NCBI GenBank assembly: GCA_017464045.1
Contig: JAFUEG010000072.1
Span: forward strand, 1-8,764
Source: Lachnospiraceae bacterium
GTDB lineage: Bacteria > Bacillota_A > Clostridia > Lachnospirales > Lachnospiraceae
Length of the DNA: 8,764 nt
Reading direction: 5' to 3'
Made by a program: the position numbers and the translations under genes. Shown piece after piece: positions 1 through 6,730 of the stretch (positions are counted from its first letter, which is position 1; the number at the start of each line of letters is the position of its first letter). The notes under the pieces are model-generated. The model made no database searches. It saw only the letters and a list, made by a program, of their open reading frames with translations, and had not been told where the DNA came from.

Positions 1-380
1 CCATACTTTTTCGCACAGGAAAGTCCAAAAACATGGTCATCCTCATTTATTGTTCCGCCGACTGCACAAAGAGAATTGTGACAGTTTGTAAGAACATAAG
101 GTATAGGAAACTCTGTAAGTCCCGAAGCTCTTGCTGTCTGTATAATTCCGACAAATGTTATGTCATGTGATGTCATTTTATCAAACTTAATCTTAAGCTG
201 TTCCATATTGCCGGAAGTATTGTGTGCCTTAAGAATACCATATGCCATGGTATTTTCCGAAGCTTCCTCTTTTGATACGCTTACTCCCTTACTCTCAAGT
301 ATTTTTCCGGCATCATCATTATCCTCTATAAGTTCGGTTCCGTTTATAAGATATGCTCCGGTTTCATACAATTTAACCAT
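1..380 (-). CDS. Aconitase-family hydratase (YbhJ-like), N-terminal part only
   Basis: The frame opens with ATG at 380-378 and stays open to the window edge, giving 126 residues. It begins [20 protein letters not shown] and contains the block [16 protein letters not shown] followed by [15 protein letters not shown] recognise this from memory as the start of the clostridial 'hydratase' proteins related to aconitase and E. coli YbhJ, which are about 750 residues long, so most of the protein, including most catalytic and Fe-S residues, lies outside. Members are predicted Fe-S (de)hydratases; the substrate is not known to me. The start is well supported: GGAGG sits at 393-389, eight bases before the ATG. 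The gene follows the 473-residue membrane protein gene by 70 bases in the same direction, with no clear terminator between. The family call rests on the N-terminal pattern alone, and an authentic aconitase is the main alternative. Confidence 0.72.
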   Translation of the reverse strand, partial: MVKLYETGAYLINGTELIEDNDDAGKILESKGVSVSKEEASENTMAYGILKAHNTSGNMEQLKIKFDKMTSHDITFVGIIQTARASGLTEFPIPYVLTNCHNSLCAVGGTINEDDHVFGLSCAKKY

Positions 381-450
381 GTTTAATTCCTCCGTTTTAA
401 TTATATCTGTTAATTATTGTTCAAAGCTTTTCTACATTTATTAAAATCTT

Positions 451-1872
451 TTATTTGTTTTCAAAAAGCATTATATAATCCATAGCATCTTCAATGCTTG
501 AATTTTTAGAATTATGAATTGTATAAGCACTTGCATGTGCAAGTATACCTGTTCTTACTGACAGATAATCCGAATCACTTACTTCCTCTCCATTAACATA
601 ATATGTTTCATCAATTTTCTTGCAATCTTCACCTTCACTTAAGCTTTCACCATCATAGTAAGTAAGAGCATATGCCTCATCGCCTCCGCCCGAAGAAGGA
701 AGAGTAATAAGATATCCGTCATCACATATATTGATAACATTATAATATCCGAGATGATTACATCTGTTATTTACAACATTATAAACCTCACAGCCTATAT
801 ATGACATTTCTATGTCTGATATGTCAAATAAAAACATCTCCGGTATATCATCATCATTTATATCATATAACAAAACAGTATTTACCGTATGTGCTTCCAT
901 CATAGGATCGAATGTTTCCATAAACTCAAGATAAGTTCTTTGCCAGCTTTCAAAAAGTGTACTATTTACACTACTTACATCAATCTCATCGCCATAGTAT
1001 TCTTCAATTTGGTTCATAAGTGCAACAGCCGAAATCTTGTCACCCGCAGAAACATACTCATTTAATCTATTTATGTAATATTGCTTTCCATCATTATACG
1101 CAGCCGTGTACAAATCTTCAAATAATTGCTTATACTTTATATCCCATGCATCTACCTCAATGCCATCACAATTATCCAAAACATCAAAATATTTTGAATT
1201 ATTATAGTCATCTTCTAACTGAACATATAGCTTTCTGTACTTTACAACACAGTCAGCATTTGAACTGATCACACCTGCATAATCATATGCCTCATAATAC
1301 GCATTGTCAGCGACCAGACTACACATGGCAATTAAAGCTTCGCCTGAAACATTCTCATCAAGAAATCCCTTATATTTATCATTAATAAGTTCTATCATAA
1401 GCCTTTCTCTTGTCTGATTGTCAAGTCTTTGCTTTATCAAATCAAGTCTTGTACCAAGACTAAACGATGTGCTTGAATCTCTTGCCACGTTTGCATCGCA
1501 TATGTCAAGCATTGTCTTCTTAAATTCATTTGAAGCCACATCAAGTATATATCCTTCGGCAATCTGATTAGTTTTTTCAATTTCCCTAATCGCATCCAAA
1601 GATGCTACAGTTTCTTCATAATCTTTTTTTCCATCTATATAGCTTTGACATAGTGTTGCCGCAAAATCATCAAGGTAGGATATAACCTTTTCTTGTCCGG
1701 ATTCATCAAGCATATCAAAGTAACCCTTCGTTTTTACAGAATCACCCTTTTCAATATTTACAAAAACCATATTTCTTGCATAAAAAGGAAGCATTACAAT
1801 GACAGCGCCGATTATCTCTAACAAAATTATAATTAACGAAATTATAAAAAGCTTTTTCCAGCCGTTTTTCAT
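451..1872 (-). CDS. Membrane-anchored extracytoplasmic protein of unknown function
   Basis: I do not recognise a named family. The 473-residue product starts MKNGWKKLF, with a positively charged tip and then one hydrophobic segment at about residues 8-30. There is no lipobox, so a signal anchor with the rest outside the cell is likely. Residues 40-330 are rich in charged and aromatic residues and look mostly helical. At 333-350 the pattern VLLYDINDDDIPEMFLFD resembles the Asp-rich loop (DxNxDxxxE) of calcium-binding or FG-GAP-like repeats common in secreted Lachnospiraceae proteins; from there to the end the sequence looks beta-rich. AGGAG at seven bases before the ATG supports the start. It lies 86 bases downstream of the interrupted zinc-knuckle gene, also a single-helix membrane protein, and the two may act together; this is inference from position only. 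Cys residues are scattered and show no motif. Confidence 0.85.
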   Translation of the reverse strand: MKNGWKKLFIISLIIILLEIIGAVIVMLPFYARNMVFVNIEKGDSVKTKGYFDMLDESGQEKVISYLDDFAATLCQSYIDGKKDYEETVASLDAIREIEKTNQIAEGYILDVASNEFKKTMLDICDANVARDSSTSFSLGTRLDLIKQRLDNQTRERLMIELINDKYKGFLDENVSGEALIAMCSLVADNAYYEAYDYAGVISSNADCVVKYRKLYVQLEDDYNNSKYFDVLDNCDGIEVDAWDIKYKQLFEDLYTAAYNDGKQYYINRLNEYVSAGDKISAVALMNQIEEYYGDEIDVSSVNSTLFESWQRTYLEFMETFDPMMEAHTVNTVLLYDINDDDIPEMFLFDISDIEMSYIGCEVYNVVNNRCNHLGYYNVINICDDGYLITLPSSGGGDEAYALTYYDGESLSEGEDCKKIDETYYVNGEEVSDSDYLSVRTGILAHASAYTIHNSKNSSIEDAMDYIMLFENK

Positions 1873-1958
1873 AGCTTTTCTCCTAACATATACTTAAAGT
1901 CACGTATAAACATAACCGAAAAATATCATATGTCACTTATTACAACTCATATAATATA

Positions 1959-2531
1959 TTACTCATCCGTTTCCGGTACAGCATCTGCTGCAGTTGCATC
2001 ATAAGGTTCAAGAGGTGTACTTAACTCATAAGAATCCATATCTGAAACAAGTTCCGGATAATCAAGCTGTTTATTTGCTTCTCCGGACTTGATATAATAA
2101 GGATTAATGATAATAAAATAAACCATAACACCTATCAAAGCAATTCCAAGTATAGCCAAAATAAGTGTAAATATTCCAGCACCCTTGTATGGCACCTTGC
2201 TCTTACTTTCCTTAATAACATCATTTTTCTTATATCCGTTATCATCAAAAATCTGATCAAGTATCGCTTCTCTTTCAATATGCTTTTTCAGATAATCAAC
2301 TTTATTTTCCCCATCCTGCAAAGTATCATCAGCTTCATTTTTCGAATAATGTATTCCATCTTCTTCATCAGACGTTCTTTCTTCCGGTAATTCCTCGTCT
2401 GCCTCATCAGGTACACATTCTTCCGGTAATGTCTCATCCGCTTCATCAGATTCACTTTCTTCCGGTAATGTCTCATCCGCTTCATCAGATTCACTTTCTT
2501 CCGGTAATTCCTCATTCACTTCATCAGGCAC
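1959..2531 (-). CDS. Possible shortened product of the interrupted gene (GTG start)
   Basis: Downstream of the amber codon the frame offers GTG at 2531-2529, preceded by GGAGG with a five-base gap. Translation from there would give 190 residues: acidic repeats at 1-58, a charged region at 60-115, a membrane helix at about 119-143 and an acidic C-terminal tail ending PETDE, without the zinc knuckle. The GGAGG is produced by the codons for Pro-Glu-Glu, which recur in the repeats, so it may be coincidence rather than a real ribosome binding site. This entry is the part of the gene that could still be expressed; the start at 2702 is the better guess for the ancestral gene. Confidence 0.4.
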   Translation of the reverse strand: MPDEVNEELPEESESDEADETLPEESESDEADETLPEECVPDEADEELPEERTSDEEDGIHYSKNEADDTLQDGENKVDYLKKHIEREAILDQIFDDNGYKKNDVIKESKSKVPYKGAGIFTLILAILGIALIGVMVYFIIINPYYIKSGEANKQLDYPELVSDMDSYELSTPLEPYDATAADAVPETDE

Positions 2532-2576
2532 TCTTTCCTCCGGTATTGTTTCATAAGAATCCGATATTTCTTCTTC
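2343..2576 (-). repeat. 39-bp tandem repeats encoding 13-residue acidic units
   Basis: Two adjacent copies, 2421-2459 and 2460-2498, are identical over all 39 bases. Diverged copies lie at 2382-2420 and 2499-2537, with weaker ones at 2343-2381 and 2538-2576. The period is a multiple of three, so changes in copy number keep the frame. Each unit encodes a variant of ETLPEESESDEAD. The exact identity of the central pair suggests recent duplication by slippage or unequal recombination. The units lie in the interrupted membrane protein gene. Confidence 0.92.
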
Positions 2577-2648
2577 ATAAAGCTCTGCAACTGATTTTTT
2601 TCTGTTCTTTTCTGTTTTATTTTTCTTATCAAGAGGTTTGCCGCAAAC

Positions 2649-2651
2649 CTA
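2649..2651 (-). other. In-frame amber codon inside a CxxC knuckle
   Basis: The plus strand reads CTA here, TAG on the coding strand, at codon 18 between Cys17 and Val19. The flanking codons are AAG GTT TGC before and GTT TGC GGC after. A single T-to-A change in the TAG would make AAGGTTTGC occur twice in tandem (Lys-Val-Cys twice); Gln, Glu, Ser, Leu, Trp or Tyr codons are also one change away. The common Pro in such knuckles would need two changes. Confidence 0.9.
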
Positions 2652-2708
2652 GCAAACCTTCTCATCATCAGAATATATTATCCCACAACACTTTTTACTC
2701 ATATATAA

Positions 2709-2714
2709 CTCCCT
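2709..2714 (-). promoter_or_regulatory. Ribosome binding site setting the start at 2702
   Basis: AGGGAG sits six bases before the ATG at 2702-2700 and overlaps the porB stop codon TAG (2715-2713). This spacing and the overlap suggest translational coupling with porB, and show that the interrupted gene originally began here rather than at the internal GTG. Confidence 0.75.
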
Positions 2715-3645
2715 ACCTTGCACACTTATAAAGAAGCTCTTCCCATCTTCTGTCTACCTCTTCCTGATACTTCACAAGAAGCTCTTCATTTTCAGGCTTG
2801 AAAAGATGCTTAAATCTACCCTGCGGTCTTAAGAAATCCTCGATAGGAAGCTTTTTCTTAGGCTCATAATTAAGTATCCATCTACCCTCTATAACCTCAA
2901 ACAAAGGCCAGTAGCAGGTTTCAACCGCAAGCTTACATATCTTCATTATATCAGCTGTCTCATATCTCCAGCCTCTCGGACATGGTGACATAACATTTAA
3001 GAAAGCCGCTCCCGGAGTATAAATAGCTCTTTCCGCCTTCTCATATAAATCCTTCATGGTTCCTATAAGCGTAGACTGTCCCACATAAGGGATGTCATGA
3101 TTAGCTATAATTGATGCAAGGTCCTTACGATTCTGCATCTTACCGACAGAATTCTTACCTACCGGTGTAGTAGTCGTATCCGCATACATAGGTGTAGCAG
3201 ATGAACGCTGAATACCTGTATTCATATATGCACCGTTATCATAGCATACATAAACAAGGTCATGATTTCTTTCCATAGCGCCCGATAAAGATTGAAGTCC
3301 TATATCATAGGTACCGCCGTCACCACCGAAGGTAATAAATTTATAATTATCCTTTATCTTGCCCTTTTTCTTAAGAGCATAATAAGCTGTTTCAACGCCT
3401 GAAAGAGTTGAGCCTGCATTTTCAAATGCATTGTGAATATAGCTGTCCTCCCAGGCAGTATAAGGATACATAAAGCTTGATACCTCAAGACAACCGGTGG
3501 CATTACCTATAACTGCCTTATCCTCAGGCTTTAATGCACGAAGAACTGTTCTTACAGTAATCGTACCGCCACAGCCTGCACACATTCTGTGACCGGGAGC
3601 AAGACGTTCCGGTTTACTCATTACTTCTTTAAAATTAAATGCCAT
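2713..3645 (-). CDS. porB: Pyruvate:ferredoxin oxidoreductase, beta (TPP-binding) subunit
   Basis: This 310-residue subunit binds thiamine pyrophosphate and carries the Fe-S cluster nearest the active site in the enzyme that converts pyruvate, CoA and oxidised ferredoxin to acetyl-CoA, CO2 and reduced ferredoxin. The TPP motif is visible as GGDGG at 107-111 with YDNGAYMNTG at 135-144. Likely cluster cysteines are C22 and C25 (MCAGCGG), C52 (ATGC) and C222 (SPCPRGW). The length fits the beta subunits of the four-subunit type. The start is supported by GGGAGGT eight bases upstream, and it follows porA by 16 bases. It is the last por gene; the next gene's ribosome binding site overlaps its stop codon. 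Activity on another 2-oxoacid such as 2-oxoisovalerate cannot be excluded by sequence, but the PorA partner looks pyruvate-type. Confidence 0.93.
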   Translation of the reverse strand: MAFNFKEVMSKPERLAPGHRMCAGCGGTITVRTVLRALKPEDKAVIGNATGCLEVSSFMYPYTAWEDSYIHNAFENAGSTLSGVETAYYALKKKGKIKDNYKFITFGGDGGTYDIGLQSLSGAMERNHDLVYVCYDNGAYMNTGIQRSSATPMYADTTTTPVGKNSVGKMQNRKDLASIIANHDIPYVGQSTLIGTMKDLYEKAERAIYTPGAAFLNVMSPCPRGWRYETADIMKICKLAVETCYWPLFEVIEGRWILNYEPKKKLPIEDFLRPQGRFKHLFKPENEELLVKYQEEVDRRWEELLYKCAR

Positions 3646-3661
3646 CTCGTTTTACCTCCCA

Positions 3662-4843
3662 CTACTGTCTAAGTCCGATATACTTAAACTGTTCTATCTC
3701 TTTGTTACCGTTCATTATATCGATAAGCTCTTCAAATACACCCTCGGCTGCTTCAACCGTATAATCACGACCGCCAATTCCATAGAAATAATTAATTGCG
3801 GTACAATTTGATTTCGAATCATAAAGAGCTGATTTAATTTCTGAACCAAGAGGTCCTCCGTAAGCGGAAAAGCTCTCCGCTCTATCAAGTATAGCTGCAT
3901 ACTTCACATTTTTCAAAGCTTCTGCAATCTCTTCTCCCGGGAAAGGTCTGAATACTCTTATCTTAAGCACACCTGCCTTAATTCCGTTCTCACGAAGCTT
4001 GTCAACAGCTTCCTTGGAGGTACCTGCTGCAGAACCTATTATAACGATTGCCACATCGGCATCAGAGGTCTTATATTCCTCGAAAAATCCATAGCTTCTT
4101 CCTGATATGGTTTCGAATTCCTTGGCTACATCAAGGATAACCTTTTTGGCATTTTTCATAGCCATTCTCTGGTTATACTTTGTTTCCATATAAAATGGTG
4201 AATTAGCATATGGACCGACAGCCATAGGCATCTCACTGTTTAAAAGATAGTTTTCAGGGTTATATTCACCTACAAAATTCTTTACAACCTCTGTCTCCAG
4301 AAGCTCGATATTTTCTACGGCATGACTTGTGATAAATCCGTCCTGGCATGCCATAAAAGGAAGCTTTACATCAGGATGCTCAGCAATCCTAAAGGACTGG
4401 ATAAAGTTATCATATGCCTCCTGGTTGTTTTCAGCATAAATCTGAATCCAGCCTGAATCTCTTGCTCCCATACTGTCGGAATGGTCGCAGTTTATATTGA
4501 TAGGCCCTGTCAAGGCTCTGTTTACAAGTGCGAGAACTATAGGAAGCCTGTCCGAAGCGGCAACATAAAGAATCTCCCACATATAAGCAAGTCCGCAGGA
4601 AGATGTTGCGGTAAGAGCTCTTGCACCCGCTGCGCTCGCTCCTAAAGCAGCACTCATCGAGCTGTGCTCTGACTCAACAGGTATAAATTCAGTATCCATC
4701 TCACCGTTTGCAATAAACGTAGATACCATCTGCGGTATCTCTGTTGAAGGTGTAATCGGGAAGGCTGCCATAACATCCGGATTAATCTGCTTAATCGCAT
4801 AGGAAACAGCTTCATTTCCTGACATTCTTTCACGAATAGACAT
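3662..4843 (-). CDS. porA: Pyruvate:ferredoxin oxidoreductase, alpha subunit
   Basis: The 393-residue alpha subunit contributes the pyrimidine-binding half of the TPP site and the pyruvate pocket. Residues 28-35 (FPITPSTE) match the N-terminal PITPS motif, 56-61 (VESEHS) holds the Glu expected to activate TPP, and NRALTGP at 108-114 has an Arg in the region where PFOR binds the pyruvate carboxylate. The segment DHSDSMGARDSGWIQ at 120-134 is typical. After about residue 260 comes the transketolase-C-like domain with VLKIRVFRPFPGEEI and LDRAESFSAYGGPLG. Length is normal for the family. The ATG lies one base after the porD stop and uses a GGAGG placed inside the end of porD, a sign of translational coupling. 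It ends in TAG, so TAG acts as a normal terminator in this genome. The annotation is secure; only exact 2-oxoacid preference is inferred. Confidence 0.94.
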   Translation of the reverse strand: MSIRERMSGNEAVSYAIKQINPDVMAAFPITPSTEIPQMVSTFIANGEMDTEFIPVESEHSSMSAALGASAAGARALTATSSCGLAYMWEILYVAASDRLPIVLALVNRALTGPININCDHSDSMGARDSGWIQIYAENNQEAYDNFIQSFRIAEHPDVKLPFMACQDGFITSHAVENIELLETEVVKNFVGEYNPENYLLNSEMPMAVGPYANSPFYMETKYNQRMAMKNAKKVILDVAKEFETISGRSYGFFEEYKTSDADVAIVIIGSAAGTSKEAVDKLRENGIKAGVLKIRVFRPFPGEEIAEALKNVKYAAILDRAESFSAYGGPLGSEIKSALYDSKSNCTAINYFYGIGGRDYTVEAAEGVFEELIDIMNGNKEIEQFKYIGLRQ

Positions 4844-4844
4844 A

Positions 4845-5153
4845 TTAAATTCCCTCCTTCATAGTTATTGCGCCAAAGCTGCATGCCTTTTCACATATGC
4901 CGCAGCCCTTGCAGTGATCCAAATCAAAATCCTGTCTCTTTCCGTCCTTTACCGCTATACAGCTGTCAGGACAAACAGGCGTACAAAGTAAGCACTGTGT
5001 ACATTTATTCCAATCTATAACAGGTGTCTGGGTTCTCCACTCACCGGTGTGAAACTCTCTGGCACCGCCTCCGCCATATATCTGATTACCGGGTGTAATG
5101 TCATAATATGGACTCTTTTCATTTATTTTAGATAAATCTGATGCCTGTGCCAT
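4845..5153 (-). CDS. porD: Pyruvate:ferredoxin oxidoreductase, delta subunit (2x[4Fe-4S] ferredoxin-like)
   Basis: This 102-residue subunit passes electrons from the beta-subunit cluster to external ferredoxin. Two classical CxxCxxCxxxC motifs are present: cysteines 51, 54, 57 and 61, followed by Pro, and cysteines 81, 84, 87 and 91, enough for two [4Fe-4S] clusters. The N-terminal 45 residues (with a GGGG at 27-30 and the GEWRTQTPVID stretch) are the extension typical of PorD rather than of free ferredoxins. The ATG directly abuts the porC stop codon, and its GGAGG lies in the last codons of porC, so expression is probably coupled. No key residue is missing. Confidence 0.93.
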   Translation of the reverse strand: MAQASDLSKINEKSPYYDITPGNQIYGGGGAREFHTGEWRTQTPVIDWNKCTQCLLCTPVCPDSCIAVKDGKRQDFDLDHCKGCGICEKACSFGAITMKEGI

Positions 5154-5726
5154 TTATTTCACCTCCTCAAATGCCATCTTAAGAGCATTCATATTTCCTT
5201 CTATAACCTCAGGCTTCTTGGCAAATTTGTGCTTATATGAAGCCTCCATCTCTGACAGGAATACATCCTTATCCATTATGTCCGCAACTTTAACTATAGC
5301 TGCAAGCATAGGCGAATTAGGAAAATACTTTCCAAGTGTTTCCATGGAAACCTTGTGCGCATCTATTGTATAAACCCTGCCCTCATAGCCTTTAAGAAGC
5401 GGTATAATTTCCTTCTTATCCTGAGTGGTATTAATTACTATAGCACCATCCTTGCTAAGCCCCTTGGTAACATCTACCGAATGAAGCAGCGTTTCATCAA
5501 CAACCACAACAAAATCAGGATTATATATATTGGAATGAACTCTTATCGGCTTATCACCTATTCGGTTATATGCCGTAATCGGTGCACCCATTCTCTCAGG
5601 TCCGTATTCGGGAAAGCCCTGAACATACATACCTGTATTAAATGCCACATCCGCCAGAAGCAAAGCTGCCGTCTTAGCTCCCTGGCCGCCTCGTCCATGC
5701 CATCTGATTTCAATACTCTTATCCAT
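5154..5726 (-). CDS. porC: Pyruvate:ferredoxin oxidoreductase, gamma subunit
   Basis: The 190-residue product is the gamma domain of 2-oxoacid:ferredoxin oxidoreductases, which helps CoA binding and holds the complex together. The diagnostic glycine-rich start RWHGRGGQGAKTAA lies at 8-21, and the second signature FPEYGPERMGAP at 38-49; both are intact. Length matches stand-alone gamma subunits. It is the first gene of a porC-porD-porA-porB set, an order also known from Thermotoga-type enzymes. AGGTGA sits about seven bases before the ATG. A promoter at 5822-5794 and a 60-base leader with an inverted repeat precede it. The symbol porG is used for the same subunit elsewhere. Confidence 0.92.
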   Translation of the reverse strand: MDKSIEIRWHGRGGQGAKTAALLLADVAFNTGMYVQGFPEYGPERMGAPITAYNRIGDKPIRVHSNIYNPDFVVVVDETLLHSVDVTKGLSKDGAIVINTTQDKKEIIPLLKGYEGRVYTIDAHKVSMETLGKYFPNSPMLAAIVKVADIMDKDVFLSEMEASYKHKFAKKPEVIEGNMNALKMAFEEVK

Positions 5727-5762
5727 GTGTAAATCACCTCATAAAAACTTTATTACTAATCC

Positions 5763-5784
5763 TATCAAAACCTACTGTTTGATA
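5763..5784. promoter_or_regulatory. 22-bp inverted repeat in the por leader
   Basis: TATCAAA at 5763-5769 and TTTGATA at 5778-5784 form a perfect 7+7 dyad around an eight-base centre. It lies just downstream of the predicted start of transcription (about 5787) and 37 bases before the porC ATG. That position suits a repressor operator, or a short AU-rich hairpin in the mRNA leader. I cannot assign it to a known regulator; it does not match the Rex or FNR consensus. Confidence 0.45.
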
Positions 5785-5793
5785 AACTTCTTT

Positions 5794-5822
5794 ATTATAT
5801 ACTAAAAAGCGTCAAAATTCAA
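5794..5822 (-). promoter_or_regulatory. Sigma-A-type promoter of the por operon
   Basis: On the minus strand a TTGAAT -35 element (5822-5817) is followed by a 17-base spacer and a perfect TATAAT -10 element (5799-5794). Transcription would start near 5787, leaving a leader of about 60 bases before porC. It sits in the 182-base gap between the ZIP gene and porC. The remainder of that gap is AT-rich, with a 12-bp palindrome at 5826-5837 and no clear terminator. Confidence 0.7.
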
Positions 5823-5825
5823 ACT

Positions 5826-5837
5826 TTATTGCAATAA
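5826..5837. promoter_or_regulatory. 12-bp perfect palindrome upstream of the por -35 box
   Basis: TTATTGCAATAA is a perfect palindrome ending four bases upstream of the -35 element, a place where activators often bind. It is short and AT-rich, so chance is a serious alternative. Confidence 0.25.
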
Positions 5838-5908
5838 TCCTTATTTTACTAAAAACAACGCCAAAAAGCACTTATCAGAAAATCAAAATACTTATCCGGT
5901 AAATGTTT

Positions 5909-6712
5909 TTATCCGAGTGCTACATCAAGAATCATCATAAGCACAAATCCCACTGCAAAGCCTATGGTTCCTATATTGGAATGCTCGCCCTCTGCGGATT
6001 CTGGTATAAGCTCCTCAACTACGACATAAACCATAGCACCCGCTGCAAATGAAAGCATATATGGCATGATGCCAAGCATATACTTTGAAAGCCATATCAT
6101 AAGGAGTGCTCCCACCGGCTCGACCGCACAGGAAAGCATATCATATATAAAGGCTTTCATTTTTCCTGTTCCAGCCGCACAATCCGGCATGGATATCATC
6201 TCACCATCATGTAAATTCTGAACAGCTATACCGATTGCAAGTGCTAGCGCACCCATAAATGTAATGGTGCTTTCGCCTGCCAGCATACCTGCAAAGGTTA
6301 CTCCCACTGCCATACCTTCAGGAATATTGTGAAGTGTAACTGCGAGTATAAGCATAGTTGACTTTTTAAGGTCTACCTTAGGTCCTTCGGCTTCCTCCTC
6401 ATTTACATGAAGATGCGGTATAATACGGTCAAGCACCAGAAGAAATAATATTCCTATCATGAATCCAACCGCCGCCGGTATAAATGAAAGCTTGCCCTTT
6501 CCTTCATCCTCCGCCATATCTATCGCCGGGATAAGCAAAGACCAAACCGAAGCAGCAATCATAATTCCCGCAGCAAAGCCCGAAAGAAGCTTCTGTAAAT
6601 TAAGGTTAAGCTCCTTTTTCATAAAAAACACGCAGGCTGCCCCAAGGGTAGTTCCCATAAACGGTATCAATAATGCACATAAAATCTCTTTCATACTTAA
6701 AAACAACTCCAT
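5909..6712 (-). CDS. ZIP-family divalent metal transporter with altered second metal motif
   Basis: The 267-residue product has about eight hydrophobic segments and the layout of GufA/ZupT-type ZIP proteins, which import zinc or other divalent metals across the membrane. The TM4 motif HNIPEG is intact at 128-133, a His-containing loop (PHLHVNEEE) lies at 99-107 between TM3 and TM4, and EELIPES is at 233-239. In TM5, where I expect QN-x-PEG, the protein has QNLHDGE at 165-171: Pro is His, Glu is Asp, and a Glu follows. The surrounding residues are typical, so this is substitution, not a frameshift. The ATG at 6712 has no ribosome binding site. ATG at 6694 (MKEILCALLIPF) is preceded by GGAG twelve bases away and fits usual family N-termini better, so the true protein may be 261 residues. 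The metal and direction of transport are inferred from the family. Confidence 0.88.
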   Translation of the reverse strand: MELFLSMKEILCALLIPFMGTTLGAACVFFMKKELNLNLQKLLSGFAAGIMIAASVWSLLIPAIDMAEDEGKGKLSFIPAAVGFMIGILFLLVLDRIIPHLHVNEEEAEGPKVDLKKSTMLILAVTLHNIPEGMAVGVTFAGMLAGESTITFMGALALAIGIAVQNLHDGEMISMPDCAAGTGKMKAFIYDMLSCAVEPVGALLMIWLSKYMLGIMPYMLSFAAGAMVYVVVEELIPESAEGEHSNIGTIGFAVGFVLMMILDVALG

Positions 6713-6730
6713 TTTTACAAATTTCGGCTG

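Larger units (their letters stand above)
1959..2702 (-). pseudogene. Zinc-knuckle, acidic-repeat, single-helix membrane protein gene interrupted by in-frame TAG
   Basis: From ATG at 2702-2700 the frame reads MSKKCCGIIYSDDEKVC, then TAG at 2651-2649 (codon 18), then VCGKPLDKKNK and on without another stop to TAA at 1961-1959: 248 codons in all. The residues around the stop form a typical zinc-ribbon knuckle, Cys17-x-Val-Cys20-Gly-Lys-Pro-Leu, with Cys5-Cys6 as likely partners. Next come a Lys-rich linker, acidic 13-residue repeats (about 51-115), a charged helical stretch, one membrane helix (about 176-200) and a 47-residue acidic tail. AGGGAG six bases before the ATG, overlapping the porB stop, makes this the natural start. 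Domain layout suggests a cytosolic zinc ribbon and an external tail; function is unknown. The TAG could be a genuine nonsense mutation, a read or assembly error, or be suppressed. The intact downstream frame implies it is recent, erroneous or tolerated. Confidence 0.75.

Noticed and set aside
400..405. TATAAT box before the hydratase gene as its promoter.
   Set aside because: Transcription would start about on the ribosome binding site GGAGG (393-389), and no -35 box is found at 16-18 bases.
160..444. Plus-strand reading frame of 94 residues.
   Set aside because: It overlaps the well-supported hydratase start on the other strand and its ribosome binding site, and its product looks like antisense of coding DNA. 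The other plus-strand frames lie inside or largely overlap well-supported minus-strand genes and were rejected for the same reason.
1873..1958. Promoter in the 86-base gap before the 473-residue protein gene.
   Set aside because: Several AT-rich hexamers resemble a -10 box but none has a -35 partner at proper distance; only the ribosome binding site is convincing.
2649..2651. Genome-wide reassignment of TAG to an amino acid.
   Set aside because: TAG ends the LTA-synthase-like gene, porA and porB at the expected family lengths, so TAG works as a normal stop here. Local suppression remains open but has no direct support.
5838..5908. Intrinsic terminator after the ZIP gene.
   Set aside because: There are T-runs and a repeated CTTATC, but no stem with enough GC pairs before a T-run.
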